Positions 7,441 through 15,458 are shown, counted from the first letter of the stretch. The stretch: DNA of 64,000 nucleotides from Actinomycetes bacterium (GCA_023432405.1 JAEYUQ010000016.1:86295-150294), one strand, 5' to 3'. The notes: generated from the letters alone by a model not told the origin. Translations and numbers: made by a program.

Positions 7441-9071
7441 TGAGCAGCAAATTAGCTATTAAAGCGGATAACATCGATTCTCGGTACACCGCGTCTGGCT
7501 TCATCCGCACCCAGATAAATAAGGTGTTCCCTACTCACTGGTCTTTCATGCTTGGTGAAGTCTGCTTATACAGCTTTATCATCCTCTTGTTGACTGGTGT
7601 CTATCTAACCTTGTTCTTTGATCCTTCCATTACGAAGGTGATTTACGACGGTGCCTATCTTCCGCTGCGCGGTGTGGAGATGTCGCGCGCTTATGAGACC
7701 GCATTGAATATCTCTTTTGAAGTACGTGGTGGTCTCTTCATTCGGCAGATGCATCACTGGGCAGCTCTGATGTTTGTCATCGGCATGTTCTGCCATATGT
7801 TGCGCATCTTCTTCACTGGAGCTTTCCGTCGTCCTCGCGAGGCCAACTGGATTATTGGTTCAGTTCTTCTTCTGCTCGGTATGGCAGAAGGCTTCATGGG
7901 TTACTCCCTGCCGGATGACTTGCTCTCCGGTGTTGGTCTGCGCATCATGTCTGCCATCATCCTTTCTATTCCGATTATCGGTACCTGGATGCACTGGCTC
8001 ATGTTCGGCGGTGATTTCCCCTCAGAAATCATGCTTGATCGTTTCTATATTGCACACGTACTGCTGATTCCGGGTATCATCCTGGCTCTCATTGGTGCTC
8101 ACGTCCTGTTGGTGTGGTATCAGAAGCATACTCAGTTCCCGGGACCTGGGCGCTCAGAGAACAATGTGGTTGGTGTGCGTATTCTTCCGATCTTTGGCCT
8201 GAAGGCTCTTGCCCTGATGGTTATGATCTGTGGTGTTCTGGCTCTGATGGCTGGTGTTACTACCATCAACGCGATCTGGTCACTCGGACCATACAATCCT
8301 TCCCAAGTATCTGCTGGTTCACAGCCGGACCTTTACATGCTATGGACCGATGGCTTGGCCCGTATCATGCCAGCGTGGGAGATCTACGTGGGTAATTACA
8401 CTATTCCCGCGGTGTTCTGGGTTGCCCTGGTTGCTCTGGTTATCGTTGGCTTGTTCATGGCCTATCCGTTCATCGAACGGAAGGCTACGAAGGATGACGC
8501 TCACCACAACCTCTTGCAGCGTCCCCGCGACGTACCAGTTCGTACCTCCTTGGGTGTTTTTGCTCTAACGTTCTTCTCCTTAATTACTCTCTCCGGTGGA
8601 AACGACATTTTCGCTTATCACTGGCAGATTTCGTTGAACGCGATGACCTGGGTTGGACGTATTGGCATCATTATTCTTCCGCCTCTGGCTTACTTCATCA
8701 CCTATCGCATTTGCCTGGGATTGCAGCGGTCTGACCGCGAGGTGTTGGAGCACGGTATTGAGAGTGGTGTCATCAAGCAGACTCCGGAAGGTGCATTTAT
8801 CGAAGTGCATCAGCCTCTCGGACCAGTTGATGAGAACGGGCATCCCATACCTCTAGAGTATGGTGGTGCTGCTGTTCCTAAGCGACTTAATCAATTGGGA
8901 GCTGCTGGAAACCCAGGTAGGGGATCCTACCTGTTCCCTGATAGTCCTGAGCTGGCCGCTCGTGCTGCTGAAATTGAGGAACAAAACGCTCTCGAAGAGA
9001 AGGCTGTTTACAACGCCCTCAATGAAGCCAACCGCGAAGCCGACCGTCGCGCTGGACTTGACGAGGACTAA
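7440..9071 (+). CDS. qcrB: Cytochrome b subunit of the bc1 complex
   Basis: This 543-residue membrane protein starts at the ATG overlapping the qcrA stop. It contains the cytochrome b haem-binding helices (for example HHWAALMFVIGMFCHMLR and HVLLIPGIILALIGAHVLLVW) and a long hydrophilic C-terminal tail (about 425-543). The tail is rich in Glu, Ala and Arg and is typical of actinobacterial QcrB. It forms the quinol oxidation and reduction sites of complex III. It is the last gene of ctaE-qcrCAB and is followed by a strong terminator. Confidence 0.97.
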   Translation: MSSKLAIKADNIDSRYTASGFIRTQINKVFPTHWSFMLGEVCLYSFIILLLTGVYLTLFFDPSITKVIYDGAYLPLRGVEMSRAYETALNISFEVRGGLFIRQMHHWAALMFVIGMFCHMLRIFFTGAFRRPREANWIIGSVLLLLGMAEGFMGYSLPDDLLSGVGLRIMSAIILSIPIIGTWMHWLMFGGDFPSEIMLDRFYIAHVLLIPGIILALIGAHVLLVWYQKHTQFPGPGRSENNVVGVRILPIFGLKALALMVMICGVLALMAGVTTINAIWSLGPYNPSQVSAGSQPDLYMLWTDGLARIMPAWEIYVGNYTIPAVFWVALVALVIVGLFMAYPFIERKATKDDAHHNLLQRPRDVPVRTSLGVFALTFFSLITLSGGNDIFAYHWQISLNAMTWVGRIGIIILPPLAYFITYRICLGLQRSDREVLEHGIESGVIKQTPEGAFIEVHQPLGPVDENGHPIPLEYGGAAVPKRLNQLGAAGNPGRGSYLFPDSPELAARAAEIEEQNALEEKAVYNALNEANREADRRAGLDED

Positions 9072-9097
9072 TCAGTTTCTTGTAGCCTGCGCTCTCT

Positions 9098-9129
9098 AAT
9101 CCTCTCCGTTGATGCGGAGAGGATTTTTT
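9098..9129 (+). terminator. Rho-independent terminator after qcrB
   Basis: AATCCTCTCCG (9098-9108) and CGGAGAGGATT (9115-9125) form a perfect 11-bp stem with a 6-nt loop, followed by a run of T (9124-9129). It ends the ctaE-qcrCAB transcript. Confidence 0.95.
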
Positions 9130-9275
9130 ATTGTCGTGTGGTGAACTTGGTTTACCCACGTGGTAACGGTCTATATCACCTGTGTGTGCCGGTGTGTGAA
9201 GGCTGAAACTTTGCCATTTGAAGGCAGGCATTTGACTAGCTTAGGTGAGCTTTGGTGGAAATGATTCCTTGCTCT

Positions 9276-9319
9276 AGTAACTGGACGTGCTCCTGGGAAG
9301 TAACTGGACGTGCTCCTGG
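9276..9319. repeat. 21-bp tandem direct repeat
   Basis: The 21-base sequence at 9276-9296 (core CTGGACGTGCTCC) recurs exactly at 9299-9319, separated by 2 bases. It lies in gene-free DNA about 150 bp after the qcrB terminator. It could be the scar of a lost mobile element or an ancient slippage product; no transposase remnant is readable beside it. Confidence 0.8.
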
Positions 9320-9865
9320 TAGGGTTTCCTAATAACAAGGATCCATCAGTGAGGATGCTTCGGTTATCTAAATTATGGTGGCTAGTTGTACATCTCGTTA
9401 GCCTATGCTGCCGTTGTGGCTGTCGTTTTCCTTAACATCAATGTCTCCTCACATATCCTTCAAGCCCAACTTTTCAATCCCCTTTCGACACTCTTCATAC
9501 GCGGAAGAGCGATTCTTCCAATAAATCTTCTTCTGTATCTAGTAACTCGTATGCACTGAGCCTCTTGGACGTTCCTATGCTTGGCGGCAGCGCGAGATAT
9601 TACGGAGAAGTATCACGCAGTAGAACACTGATCCAGATCAGGAATAGTAAAAGCACCATCAGCCATGCCTAGGCCTGTCAAGCGAAGCGTTGCTATGACC
9701 CTCCAGTGTTTGAGGGGCTCTACTGCTTCATCACGAACCACTCACCAACTTCGTGTCCATCAAAGAGCTGAGCTGCCACATTAACCAGACCACAACCACT
9801 CGTTGATCTATGTAGGGCTTCTTTGGCGAACATGATCGAGGAGCTGAATACCTGTTTTATGCAGG

Positions 9866-9897
9866 TGTGACCAAGGTCACATTTGAGAAATTATAGA
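9866..9897. promoter_or_regulatory. GlxR/CRP site next to a -10-like element
   Basis: TGTGA-CCAAGG-TCACA (9866-9881) matches the full GlxR consensus; its outermost 7 bases on each side are perfectly symmetric. A -10-like TATAGA lies at 9892-9897, so a protein bound here would cover the -35 region of that promoter. It is about 375 bp upstream of the nlpC start, which would imply a long leader or a separate short transcript. Confidence 0.65.
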
Positions 9898-9990
9898 ATG
9901 CTGCCACCGGTCGAGAAGGAATTACGCAACTGCGATGAAAGCTCCTCTCTATATGCTTTCCTCGCGTTTTTGACTCAATTCGTGATTTAA

Positions 9991-10053
9991 GCAACGGTTA
10001 TAACCAGTTAAGGTAACGATTTAGATACATTAAGTAACGGTTTGATAACGACG
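9991..10053 (+). promoter_or_regulatory. Helically phased GTAACG-type repeats upstream of nlpC
   Basis: Copies of the hexamer occur as GCAACG (9991), GTAACG (10013), GTAACG (10034) and ATAACG (10045). Their starts are 22, 21 and 11 bp apart, i.e. one or two helical turns. OmpR-family response regulators bind such direct repeats at about 11-bp spacing. MtrA of the MtrAB system is the obvious candidate because it is known to control NlpC/P60 wall hydrolase genes in corynebacteria. The assignment to MtrA is inference. Confidence 0.55.
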
Positions 10054-10179
10054 CTGTCTGTGGTTACTGACTAGACATCACTAGTGCCCATTTCGTAACC
10101 TAAACGAGACATTGCGGAAGGGCAGTGCTGAGCAGTGCTCCTGGTGATGTGACTTGGAAGAAGAAAATGGTTTCGCTGG

Positions 10180-10237
10180 TGCAACAGTTCGACGGTTGCA
10201 GTGAGACTTAGGGCCTAAAGGTTCTACGGGTAAGAAC
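10180..10237 (+). other. Hairpin-rich 5' leader of nlpC
   Basis: Three consecutive small hairpins precede the ribosome site. They are TGCAAC/GTTGCA (10180-10185 with 10195-10200), TTAGG/CCTAA (10208-10218) and GTTCT/AGAAC (10221-10225 with 10233-10237). They end about 8 nt before the GGAGA ribosome site at 10246. This could be a structured leader RNA. It does not show the sequence landmarks of the ydaO cyclic-di-AMP riboswitch that precedes some actinobacterial NlpC/P60 genes. Confidence 0.35.
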
Positions 10238-10255
10238 GAGATATTGGAGACGAAC

Positions 10256-10879
10256 GTGAGCAAGTCTTTGAAGAGTGTCGGTCGAGTTGCAACTGCTTCC
10301 GCTTTGGCCGTGTCAGCTGTAGCTATGGCCACTCCGGCCCATGCTGACACCTTTAGCACCGCCTTTGGAAAAGTGAATGTTCCGGTTAATACAGCCAATG
10401 TGAAGTCAGCTCTGCAGGACATCACAACGGGTGCTGTGCCTCCTCTTCCCTCGTCAGTGACGAGTAATGACCTTCTTAATTCTGTCTACAATAACTCTCA
10501 GAAATCCTTGAGCGCGTTGACTAACCGGGCAACCTCTCTTGGTCAGGCTATTGTTAATGCTGCAGCCTCTAAGGAAGGTTCCCCTTATGCGTGGGGGGCA
10601 GCTGGCCCCAATTCCTTCGATTGCTCTGGTCTTGTTTATTGGGCTTATCAACAGGTAGGTAAGACCATCCCACGCACCAGCCAAGCAATGGTTGCCTCGG
10701 GTACTCCTGTGTCACTTGATGCGCTTCAGCCTGGTGACATCATCGCTTATTACTCAGGCGCCTCACACGTAGGTATCTATACCGGACATGGAACCATTAT
10801 TGATGCGTTGAATCAGAACACCGTGGTTCAGGAGCGTAGCCTTCACTATATGCCGATTCACTCGGCAGTGCGTTTCTAG
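10256..10879 (+). CDS. Secreted NlpC/P60 peptidoglycan endopeptidase
   Basis: GTG 10256 is chosen as start because GGAGA (10246-10250) precedes it; an in-frame TTG at 10244 would place that motif inside the gene. The 207-residue product has a Sec signal peptide ending PAHA|D at about residue 30, a variable region (31-95) and a C-terminal NlpC/P60 domain. Cys113 in FDCSG is the nucleophile and His161 in SHVGIY the base. The third polar position is Asp173 (IIDALN), where many members have His. NlpC/P60 enzymes of this group cut D-Glu to meso-DAP stem-peptide bonds during wall remodelling and daughter-cell separation. The next gene encodes a larger paralogue. Corresponds in order to cg2402 of C. 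glutamicum (from memory). Confidence 0.9.
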   Translation: MSKSLKSVGRVATASALAVSAVAMATPAHADTFSTAFGKVNVPVNTANVKSALQDITTGAVPPLPSSVTSNDLLNSVYNNSQKSLSALTNRATSLGQAIVNAAASKEGSPYAWGAAGPNSFDCSGLVYWAYQQVGKTIPRTSQAMVASGTPVSLDALQPGDIIAYYSGASHVGIYTGHGTIIDALNQNTVVQERSLHYMPIHSAVRF

Positions 10880-10911
10880 GGGAGTTCCTACTCAAACCAG
10901 TAGTTTCTTAG

Positions 10912-10940
10912 CCACCGTGCCCATTGGGACCGGTGGTTTT
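10912..10940 (+). terminator. Terminator after the first NlpC/P60 gene
   Basis: CCACCG (10912-10917) pairs with CGGTGG (10931-10936), and CCC/GGG can pair inside the loop. It is followed by TTTT. The two tandem NlpC/P60 genes therefore appear to be separate transcripts. Confidence 0.85.
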
Positions 10941-11058
10941 GCTGTAAAAAGTAAGATAACGACACGGTGTCGGTGCGAATAATAATCGGTCTCAACGGGT
11001 AATTTATTGACCATCCACCAAGTACTAATAGTTACTAGAGATAACTAAAGATATAGGA

Positions 11059-11064
11059 TATAGT
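11059..11064 (+). promoter_or_regulatory. -10 element for the second NlpC/P60 gene
   Basis: TATAGT lies 38 bp before the GTG start at 11102; no good -35 is present at the right distance. Further upstream GATAACGAC (10955-10963) repeats exactly nine bases found at 10044-10052 before the first paralogue, and an inverted repeat CGACAC/GTGTCG occupies 10960-10972. A shared regulator for both paralogues is possible. Confidence 0.5.
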
Positions 11065-11101
11065 ATCTGGTGTTAGTGTGACTGAAGAGGAGAGTTGTAA
11101 C

Positions 11102-12325
11102 GTGACCTTCTTGAAGAGTAGTGGTGCAGGCGCACGCGGAGTTCTTCACGCATCCTTAGCTAGCACGTTAGCCATAGGGTTGAGCGTATCTCTTGCGCCA
11201 GCAGTACACGCAGCTGAGATTGATGATCTGATAGCTCAACTAGACGAGGTATCTCAGCAAGCCTCCGCCATAAATGAAGAGGTTAAAGCTCTCGAAATTG
11301 CAATTGCAGACAATGAGTTCAAGCTTGCTCAGGCCTCTGCGCAAGTTGAAGATGCGCAAGCTGCAGTGGAGTCTGCTCAAGCCTCTCTCAACGAACTTAA
11401 GGAGAGCAGCGGGGCGTTAGCGAATGCCGCTATCAACGACGCCATTTCAGATGATCTGAACGGTCTTGTCAATTCTCCGTATGCAGCCGAATCTGCTCAA
11501 CTCCTCAATGATTTGAAGAGCTCCAATGCCGAATCTACAGACCTTGTGTACTCGGTTCTGGAACAAGCCCAGGAAGCCCAGGAGAACGCTTCTCGAGCTC
11601 TTGCCGTGGAAACCTACCGTAAGGAAGAGTTAGCGTTCCAACACGACGAAGTTCTCAAGGAGCAAGCTGAGCTGAATCGTGTTTCTGAGGAACTTCAGGC
11701 CCAGGTTGATGCTTTCAATGCTGAAGAGCTGGCCGCATGGATCAATAAGAACAACCCTGTGTCTGAGATTGAAGTTCAGCAGATAGTTGAGGAACTCCCT
11801 GTTCCTGTTGAAGAAATCATCGCTAACCCGGTGGAGGTTCCACCGATTGAAGAGATCTCTCCAGTGGACCTTCCCGCATCAGTTACTGGACCTGCTAATC
11901 AGGTAGTCGATCAGGTGACGGACGCACTCTCACCTGAAGGATCTGATGATTCTTCTTTCGTTTATTCACCATCTTCCGCTAACAATGGCGCTGTGAGTGC
12001 CGCTCTGAGTAAAGTTGGCGCTCCCTATGAGTGGGGAGCTACGGGGCCGAACTCTTTTGACTGCTCTGGTCTTATGGTGTGGGCGTTCCAGCAAATTGGT
12101 AAAGCCATTCCTCGTACCTCGTATGCTCAGGTAGGCTCAGGGACTTCCATTCCTGCCAACCTTGCTTCTCTTGTGCCTGGCGACATCATCGCATACTATT
12201 CGGGTGCTTCACACGTGGGTATGTATATCGGAGATGGCAAAGTTGTCCACGCTTCTGATTACGGGGTTCCCGTACAGGTAGTGGCGTGGGACTCCATGCC
12301 GGTTTATGGAGCCACTCGCTATTAA
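11102..12325 (+). CDS. Secreted NlpC/P60 endopeptidase with coiled-coil N-terminus (RipA-like)
   Basis: GTG 11102 follows GAGGAGAG at ideal spacing; the upstream GTG at 11078 would add eight residues and lies within 15 nt of the -10 box, so it is less likely. The 407-residue protein has a signal peptide ending AVHA near residue 37. A long Ala/Glu/Gln-rich coiled coil (about 38-215) and a Pro/Glu/Val-rich linker (about 220-300) follow. The C-terminal NlpC/P60 domain has Cys321 (DCSG), His371 (SHVGMY) and His383 (VVHAS). Coiled coils in this family hold or autoinhibit the catalytic domain until activation. It is paralogous to the preceding gene over the catalytic domain. Its last 20 bp overlap pimB. 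Confidence 0.92.
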   Translation: MTFLKSSGAGARGVLHASLASTLAIGLSVSLAPAVHAAEIDDLIAQLDEVSQQASAINEEVKALEIAIADNEFKLAQASAQVEDAQAAVESAQASLNELKESSGALANAAINDAISDDLNGLVNSPYAAESAQLLNDLKSSNAESTDLVYSVLEQAQEAQENASRALAVETYRKEELAFQHDEVLKEQAELNRVSEELQAQVDAFNAEELAAWINKNNPVSEIEVQQIVEELPVPVEEIIANPVEVPPIEEISPVDLPASVTGPANQVVDQVTDALSPEGSDDSSFVYSPSSANNGAVSAALSKVGAPYEWGATGPNSFDCSGLMVWAFQQIGKAIPRTSYAQVGSGTSIPANLASLVPGDIIAYYSGASHVGMYIGDGKVVHASDYGVPVQVVAWDSMPVYGATRY

Positions 12326-13394
12326 AACTCTTCTCGTTACAAATGACTTCCCGCCCACTGTAGGCGGGATTCAGTCATATCTGAGGGATTTTGTGGACAC
12401 TCTGCCTCCTGAAGAGGTAGTTGTGTTTGCATCCACTCAGGATGCCAAGGCTGCGGCAGAATTTGATCATTCGGTTCCCTACACGGTTATCCGCTGGCCT
12501 CGACGTGTCATGCTTCCTACTATGGCAACAAGCCGTCGCTTAGCTCAGCTAGTGCGGGACTGTTCCATTGACACTGTGTGGTTCGGAGCAGCAGCCCCCT
12601 TGGGTCTGATGAGTTCTGCGGCTAGACGAGCTGGTGCTTCCCGAGTTGTTGCTAGTACGCATGGCCATGAAGTCGGTTGGGCTCTAGTACCTGGAGCCCG
12701 GCAGCTCCTTCGGAAGATCGGTCATGATAGCGACGTCGTCACGTATATCTCTGAGTACACCCTGCAGCGTCTCCAGCCGGTGATGGGAGCGGAGACTGAG
12801 TTCATCCATCTTCCTTCTGGAGTCGATTTCCGAGCTTTTAACCAAGGGGTTGCGGCTACTCCGGCTACTGTGGTGTGTATTTCGCGCCTGGTGCCACGCA
12901 AAGGTCAGGATTGGCTGATAAGTACTTGGCAGCGTCTTCATCCTCCTGCACGCTTGGTAATTGTGGGAGAAGGGCCTTATGAGCGTTCTCTCAAGCGGCA
13001 GGCCCACGGTAACCCCGACATTGTGTTTACTGGACGGCTACCTCTTGCCCAGATGCGAGAGGTTTTGAGTTCTACCACAGTGTTCGCCATGCCATGTCGA
13101 ACGCGCTTTGGCGGGCTGGATGTTGAGGGGTTGGGGATCGTCTTCCTTGAGGCACAAGCGTGCGGAGTTCCTGTTATTGCCGGAAACTCCGGGGGTGCCC
13201 CGGAAACACTGACCGCCGATAGTGGGATTGTCGTGGAAACTCAGGAGGATCTCGATAGAGCGGTAGTGGAACTCCTTGCCGACCCTAAACGACGTCGTGC
13301 GATGGGGGAGGCTGGACGCCGTAACGTGGTTGAAAACTGGTCGTGGGAGCAGATGGGGCAACGCTTGAGAAGGGCGCTGGGGTATGAGCGGTAG
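12306..13394 (+). CDS. pimB: Phosphatidyl-myo-inositol alpha-mannosyltransferase PimB' (GT4)
   Basis: This 362-residue GT-B glycosyltransferase has the N-terminal motif LLVTNDFPPTVGGIQSYL and the C-terminal nucleotide-sugar site with PRKGQDWLI, an EGLGIVFLEAQACGVPVI stretch and GGAPET. This is the standard GT4 E-x7-E arrangement. PimB' adds the second mannose (alpha-1,6) to phosphatidylinositol monomannoside on the inner face of the membrane, leading to PIM, lipomannan and lipoarabinomannan. The only usable ATG (12306) lies inside the end of the preceding gene and lacks a clear ribosome site, which suggests translational coupling. Adjacency to NlpC/P60 genes and glucokinase is conserved in Corynebacterium. 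Confidence 0.92.
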   Translation: MEPLAIKTLLVTNDFPPTVGGIQSYLRDFVDTLPPEEVVVFASTQDAKAAAEFDHSVPYTVIRWPRRVMLPTMATSRRLAQLVRDCSIDTVWFGAAAPLGLMSSAARRAGASRVVASTHGHEVGWALVPGARQLLRKIGHDSDVVTYISEYTLQRLQPVMGAETEFIHLPSGVDFRAFNQGVAATPATVVCISRLVPRKGQDWLISTWQRLHPPARLVIVGEGPYERSLKRQAHGNPDIVFTGRLPLAQMREVLSSTTVFAMPCRTRFGGLDVEGLGIVFLEAQACGVPVIAGNSGGAPETLTADSGIVVETQEDLDRAVVELLADPKRRRAMGEAGRRNVVENWSWEQMGQRLRRALGYER

Positions 13395-13405
13395 GCTAAA
13401 GCACT

Positions 13406-14401
13406 ATGAATTCACAGAAGGTGTCACCATCGGACGTACTCACCGTTGGTTTTGACATCGGTGGAACCAACCTACGTGCTGGAGTGGTGGATAGTGATGG
13501 CACTATTATTGACTGCCGTTCCATTCACAGTCCGCGCAACGCTGCGGATTTAGAGGAAGCTATTGCAGGACTTGTTGCCCAGCTGAGATCTGACTACGAC
13601 ATTGCAGCCGTGGGTATGGCGGTGGCGGCTTTTCTTGACCCCTCGTGTCAGTATGTGCGTTTTGCGCCTCACCTGCCGTGGCGAGATACACGTGTCAGTG
13701 AGCGCTTCACTGAACGCTTAGGACTGCCCGTGCGTCTGGAACACGATGCAAACTCTGCTGCGTGGGGCGAATATCGCTTTGGGGCAGCTCAGGGTGAAAA
13801 AACCTGGGTTTTATTTGCTATGGGTACGGGAATTGGTGCTGCATTTATGATCAACGGGGAGATCTATCGTGGCGCCTATGGAACTGCTCCGGAGTTTGGC
13901 CACCTGGAGATGGTGCCTCAGGGACGCCCCTGTGCCTGCGGAAAACGAGGATGTCTGGAGCGCTATTGTTCGGGTACTGCAGTAGTGACAACGGCTCATG
14001 AGATTTTTGAATCTCGAAGTTTTCCGGAAAGCGAATTCTTCCGCCAGTTTCTCGATAACCCTGAATCTGTTACAGGAGAATCCATCATGCAGTGGGCTCG
14101 AAATGGAGATGACGCTGCATTGTGCGTGGTGGAGGATTTCACCCAATGGCTTGCCAAGGGGTTGGCTCTCGTTGGAGATGTTTTTGACCCAGCACTCATT
14201 CTTCTCGGTGGGGGAGTGTCCAATGACGCTGATCTTTACCTGGACAAAGCACGCTCACTGTATGCTCAGCAGATCGTGGGTTCGGGGTATCGCCCCTTAG
14301 CGCGCATAGAAACTGCGGCGCTGGGCGGGGATGCCGGTATGATCGGGGTAGCCGATTTGGCACGTGATATGGTCCGCCCAAGAAAGGAACCTCATGCATA
14401 A
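13406..14401 (+). CDS. glk: ROK-family glucokinase
   Basis: The 331-residue protein has the ATP-binding motif DIGGTNLRAG near the N-terminus, LEHDANSAAWGE containing the catalytic Asp, and the ROK zinc motif GxCxCGxxGCxE (CACGKRGCLE). It phosphorylates intracellular glucose to glucose-6-phosphate with ATP. It lies 11 bp after pimB and overlaps the following acyltransferase start by 8 bp, so the three genes are probably co-transcribed. It lacks the distinctive features of polyphosphate glucokinase, so plain Glk is preferred. Confidence 0.88.
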   Translation: MNSQKVSPSDVLTVGFDIGGTNLRAGVVDSDGTIIDCRSIHSPRNAADLEEAIAGLVAQLRSDYDIAAVGMAVAAFLDPSCQYVRFAPHLPWRDTRVSERFTERLGLPVRLEHDANSAAWGEYRFGAAQGEKTWVLFAMGTGIGAAFMINGEIYRGAYGTAPEFGHLEMVPQGRPCACGKRGCLERYCSGTAVVTTAHEIFESRSFPESEFFRQFLDNPESVTGESIMQWARNGDDAALCVVEDFTQWLAKGLALVGDVFDPALILLGGGVSNDADLYLDKARSLYAQQIVGSGYRPLARIETAALGGDAGMIGVADLARDMVRPRKEPHA

Positions 14402-15128
14402 CCGCTGGTATTGGCTCTTTAAAAACGTGCTTCTCGGGCCATTTTTGCGGATCTACAACCGTCCGGAAGTCACAGGTTTGGAGAACATTCCCGACCAGGG
14501 TTCGGCAATCATTGCCTCCAACCATCAGTCGGTCATGGATTCCTTCTACTTCCCCTTGGTATGCAAGCGCCAACTTACATTCCCTGCGAAAAGTGAATAC
14601 TTCACCACTCCTGGTTTTGTTGGTTCCCTCCAGAAATGGTTTTTCTCAAGCGTAGGGCAGGTACCCATTGACCGCTCCTCGGGAACAGCTCTCGACTCTA
14701 TGCGTCAGGCTGCTCAGGAAGTTTTTTCCCGTGGCGATCTTTTCGCGATCTACCCCGAAGGCACCAGGTCCCCGGATGGGCGAGTGTATAAAGGCCGAAC
14801 AGGTATGGCTCGTATTGCCCTTGAAACAGGCCAAAAGATCGTCCCTATGGCGATGATTGGTTCTCGTAACGCCAACCCAATAGGTTCCTGGGTGCTGCGT
14901 CCTGCGAAGGTTCGTATGAAGGTAGGAACCCCCATTGACCCGATCGGCGTCGTCAAGGAAGCGGGTTTAAATCCTGAGGATAGTCAGGCACCCCGCTATC
15001 TGACGGATTACGTGATGAAGCGCATTGTGGAGCTCTCCGGGCAAAGCTATGTGGATTTGTATGCTTCGGATGTGAAGAAAGCTCTGGCAGAAGGGAAAGG
15101 CTATCCGCCTGAAGCGCAGCCACTCTAA
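14394..15128 (+). CDS. 1-acyl-sn-glycerol-3-phosphate acyltransferase (PlsC family)
   Basis: ATG 14394 is the start, preceded by AAAGGA and overlapping the glucokinase stop; the longer frame from 14364 is unlikely. The 244-residue product has the acyltransferase block I motif NHQSVMD (His-x4-Asp), block II GQVPIDR, block III YPEGTRS and block IV IVPMAMIG. Such enzymes place the second acyl chain on lysophosphatidic acid. Because it is coupled to pimB-glk, a role in acylating a phosphoinositide mannoside intermediate is also possible, but the sequence does not decide this. Confidence 0.87.
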   Translation: MHNRWYWLFKNVLLGPFLRIYNRPEVTGLENIPDQGSAIIASNHQSVMDSFYFPLVCKRQLTFPAKSEYFTTPGFVGSLQKWFFSSVGQVPIDRSSGTALDSMRQAAQEVFSRGDLFAIYPEGTRSPDGRVYKGRTGMARIALETGQKIVPMAMIGSRNANPIGSWVLRPAKVRMKVGTPIDPIGVVKEAGLNPEDSQAPRYLTDYVMKRIVELSGQSYVDLYASDVKKALAEGKGYPPEAQPL

Positions 15129-15184
15129 AACTGCAAGTACAAGTACCGCCAAAGCCAGAATGAGGACAGGGAGAGGAAGTCATC

Positions 15185-15448
15185 ATGAACCCGCAAGCCA
15201 CCAAGAAGAAGGTGATTGTGGCATTAGTGCTCGTTGTGATCTACATCTTGAGCGCCGCCTTTGATTTTTACCCCACCATAGTGGCGCCTATTGTGGTGGT
15301 GCTTATTGCAGTGACCTTTTTCCTTCCGGCTTTCTTCAACTCTTCTGAAACCAGAAGAAGCACTGAGGATTCACTACCCCTTGGCGACGCCGCAGATGGA
15401 GACGTGGAGGCTTCTGGCAGCGCCTCTTCTGCGCAGATAGATTCATAG
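15185..15448 (+). CDS. Small conserved membrane protein, function unknown
   Basis: The 87-residue product starts at ATG 15185 after GGGAGAGGAAG. It has two closely spaced hydrophobic helices (about 10-26 and 29-50) joined by FYPT, then a polar acidic tail (52-87) rich in Ser, Glu and Asp. I do not recognise a named family. It sits between the acyltransferase and the exoribonuclease gene on the same strand, 56 bp and 10 bp away, so it is probably part of the same operon. Confidence 0.75.
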   Translation: MNPQATKKKVIVALVLVVIYILSAAFDFYPTIVAPIVVVLIAVTFFLPAFFNSSETRRSTEDSLPLGDAADGDVEASGSASSAQIDS

Positions 15449-15458
15449 GGCAGGCTTT

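Larger units (their letters stand above)
9132..10255. other. Gene-free 1.1-kb region between qcrB and nlpC
   Basis: No plus-strand frame here has a start, a ribosome site and coding character. Two short minus-strand frames (9613-9741 and about 9728-9858) read smoothly for 40-55 codons but lack ribosome sites and resemble nothing I recognise, so they could be gene relics or chance. The stretch holds a 21-bp direct repeat (9276-9319), a GlxR-type site (9866-9881), phased GTAACG repeats (9991-10050) and a hairpin-rich leader (10180-10237). Its size is unusual in an otherwise tightly packed window. Confidence 0.6.

Noticed and set aside
9276..9319. CRISPR-like reading of the 21-bp repeat
   Set aside because: Only two copies with a 2-bp spacer and no cas genes.
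9613..9858. Two short minus-strand frames (about 42 and 55 codons) with protein-like sequence
   Set aside because: Too short to distinguish from chance, no ribosome sites, and no recognisable family; noted as possible relics only.
10081..10255. ydaO-type cyclic-di-AMP riboswitch upstream of nlpC
   Set aside because: Expected from family knowledge, but the conserved G-rich core and paired elements of that class were not found.
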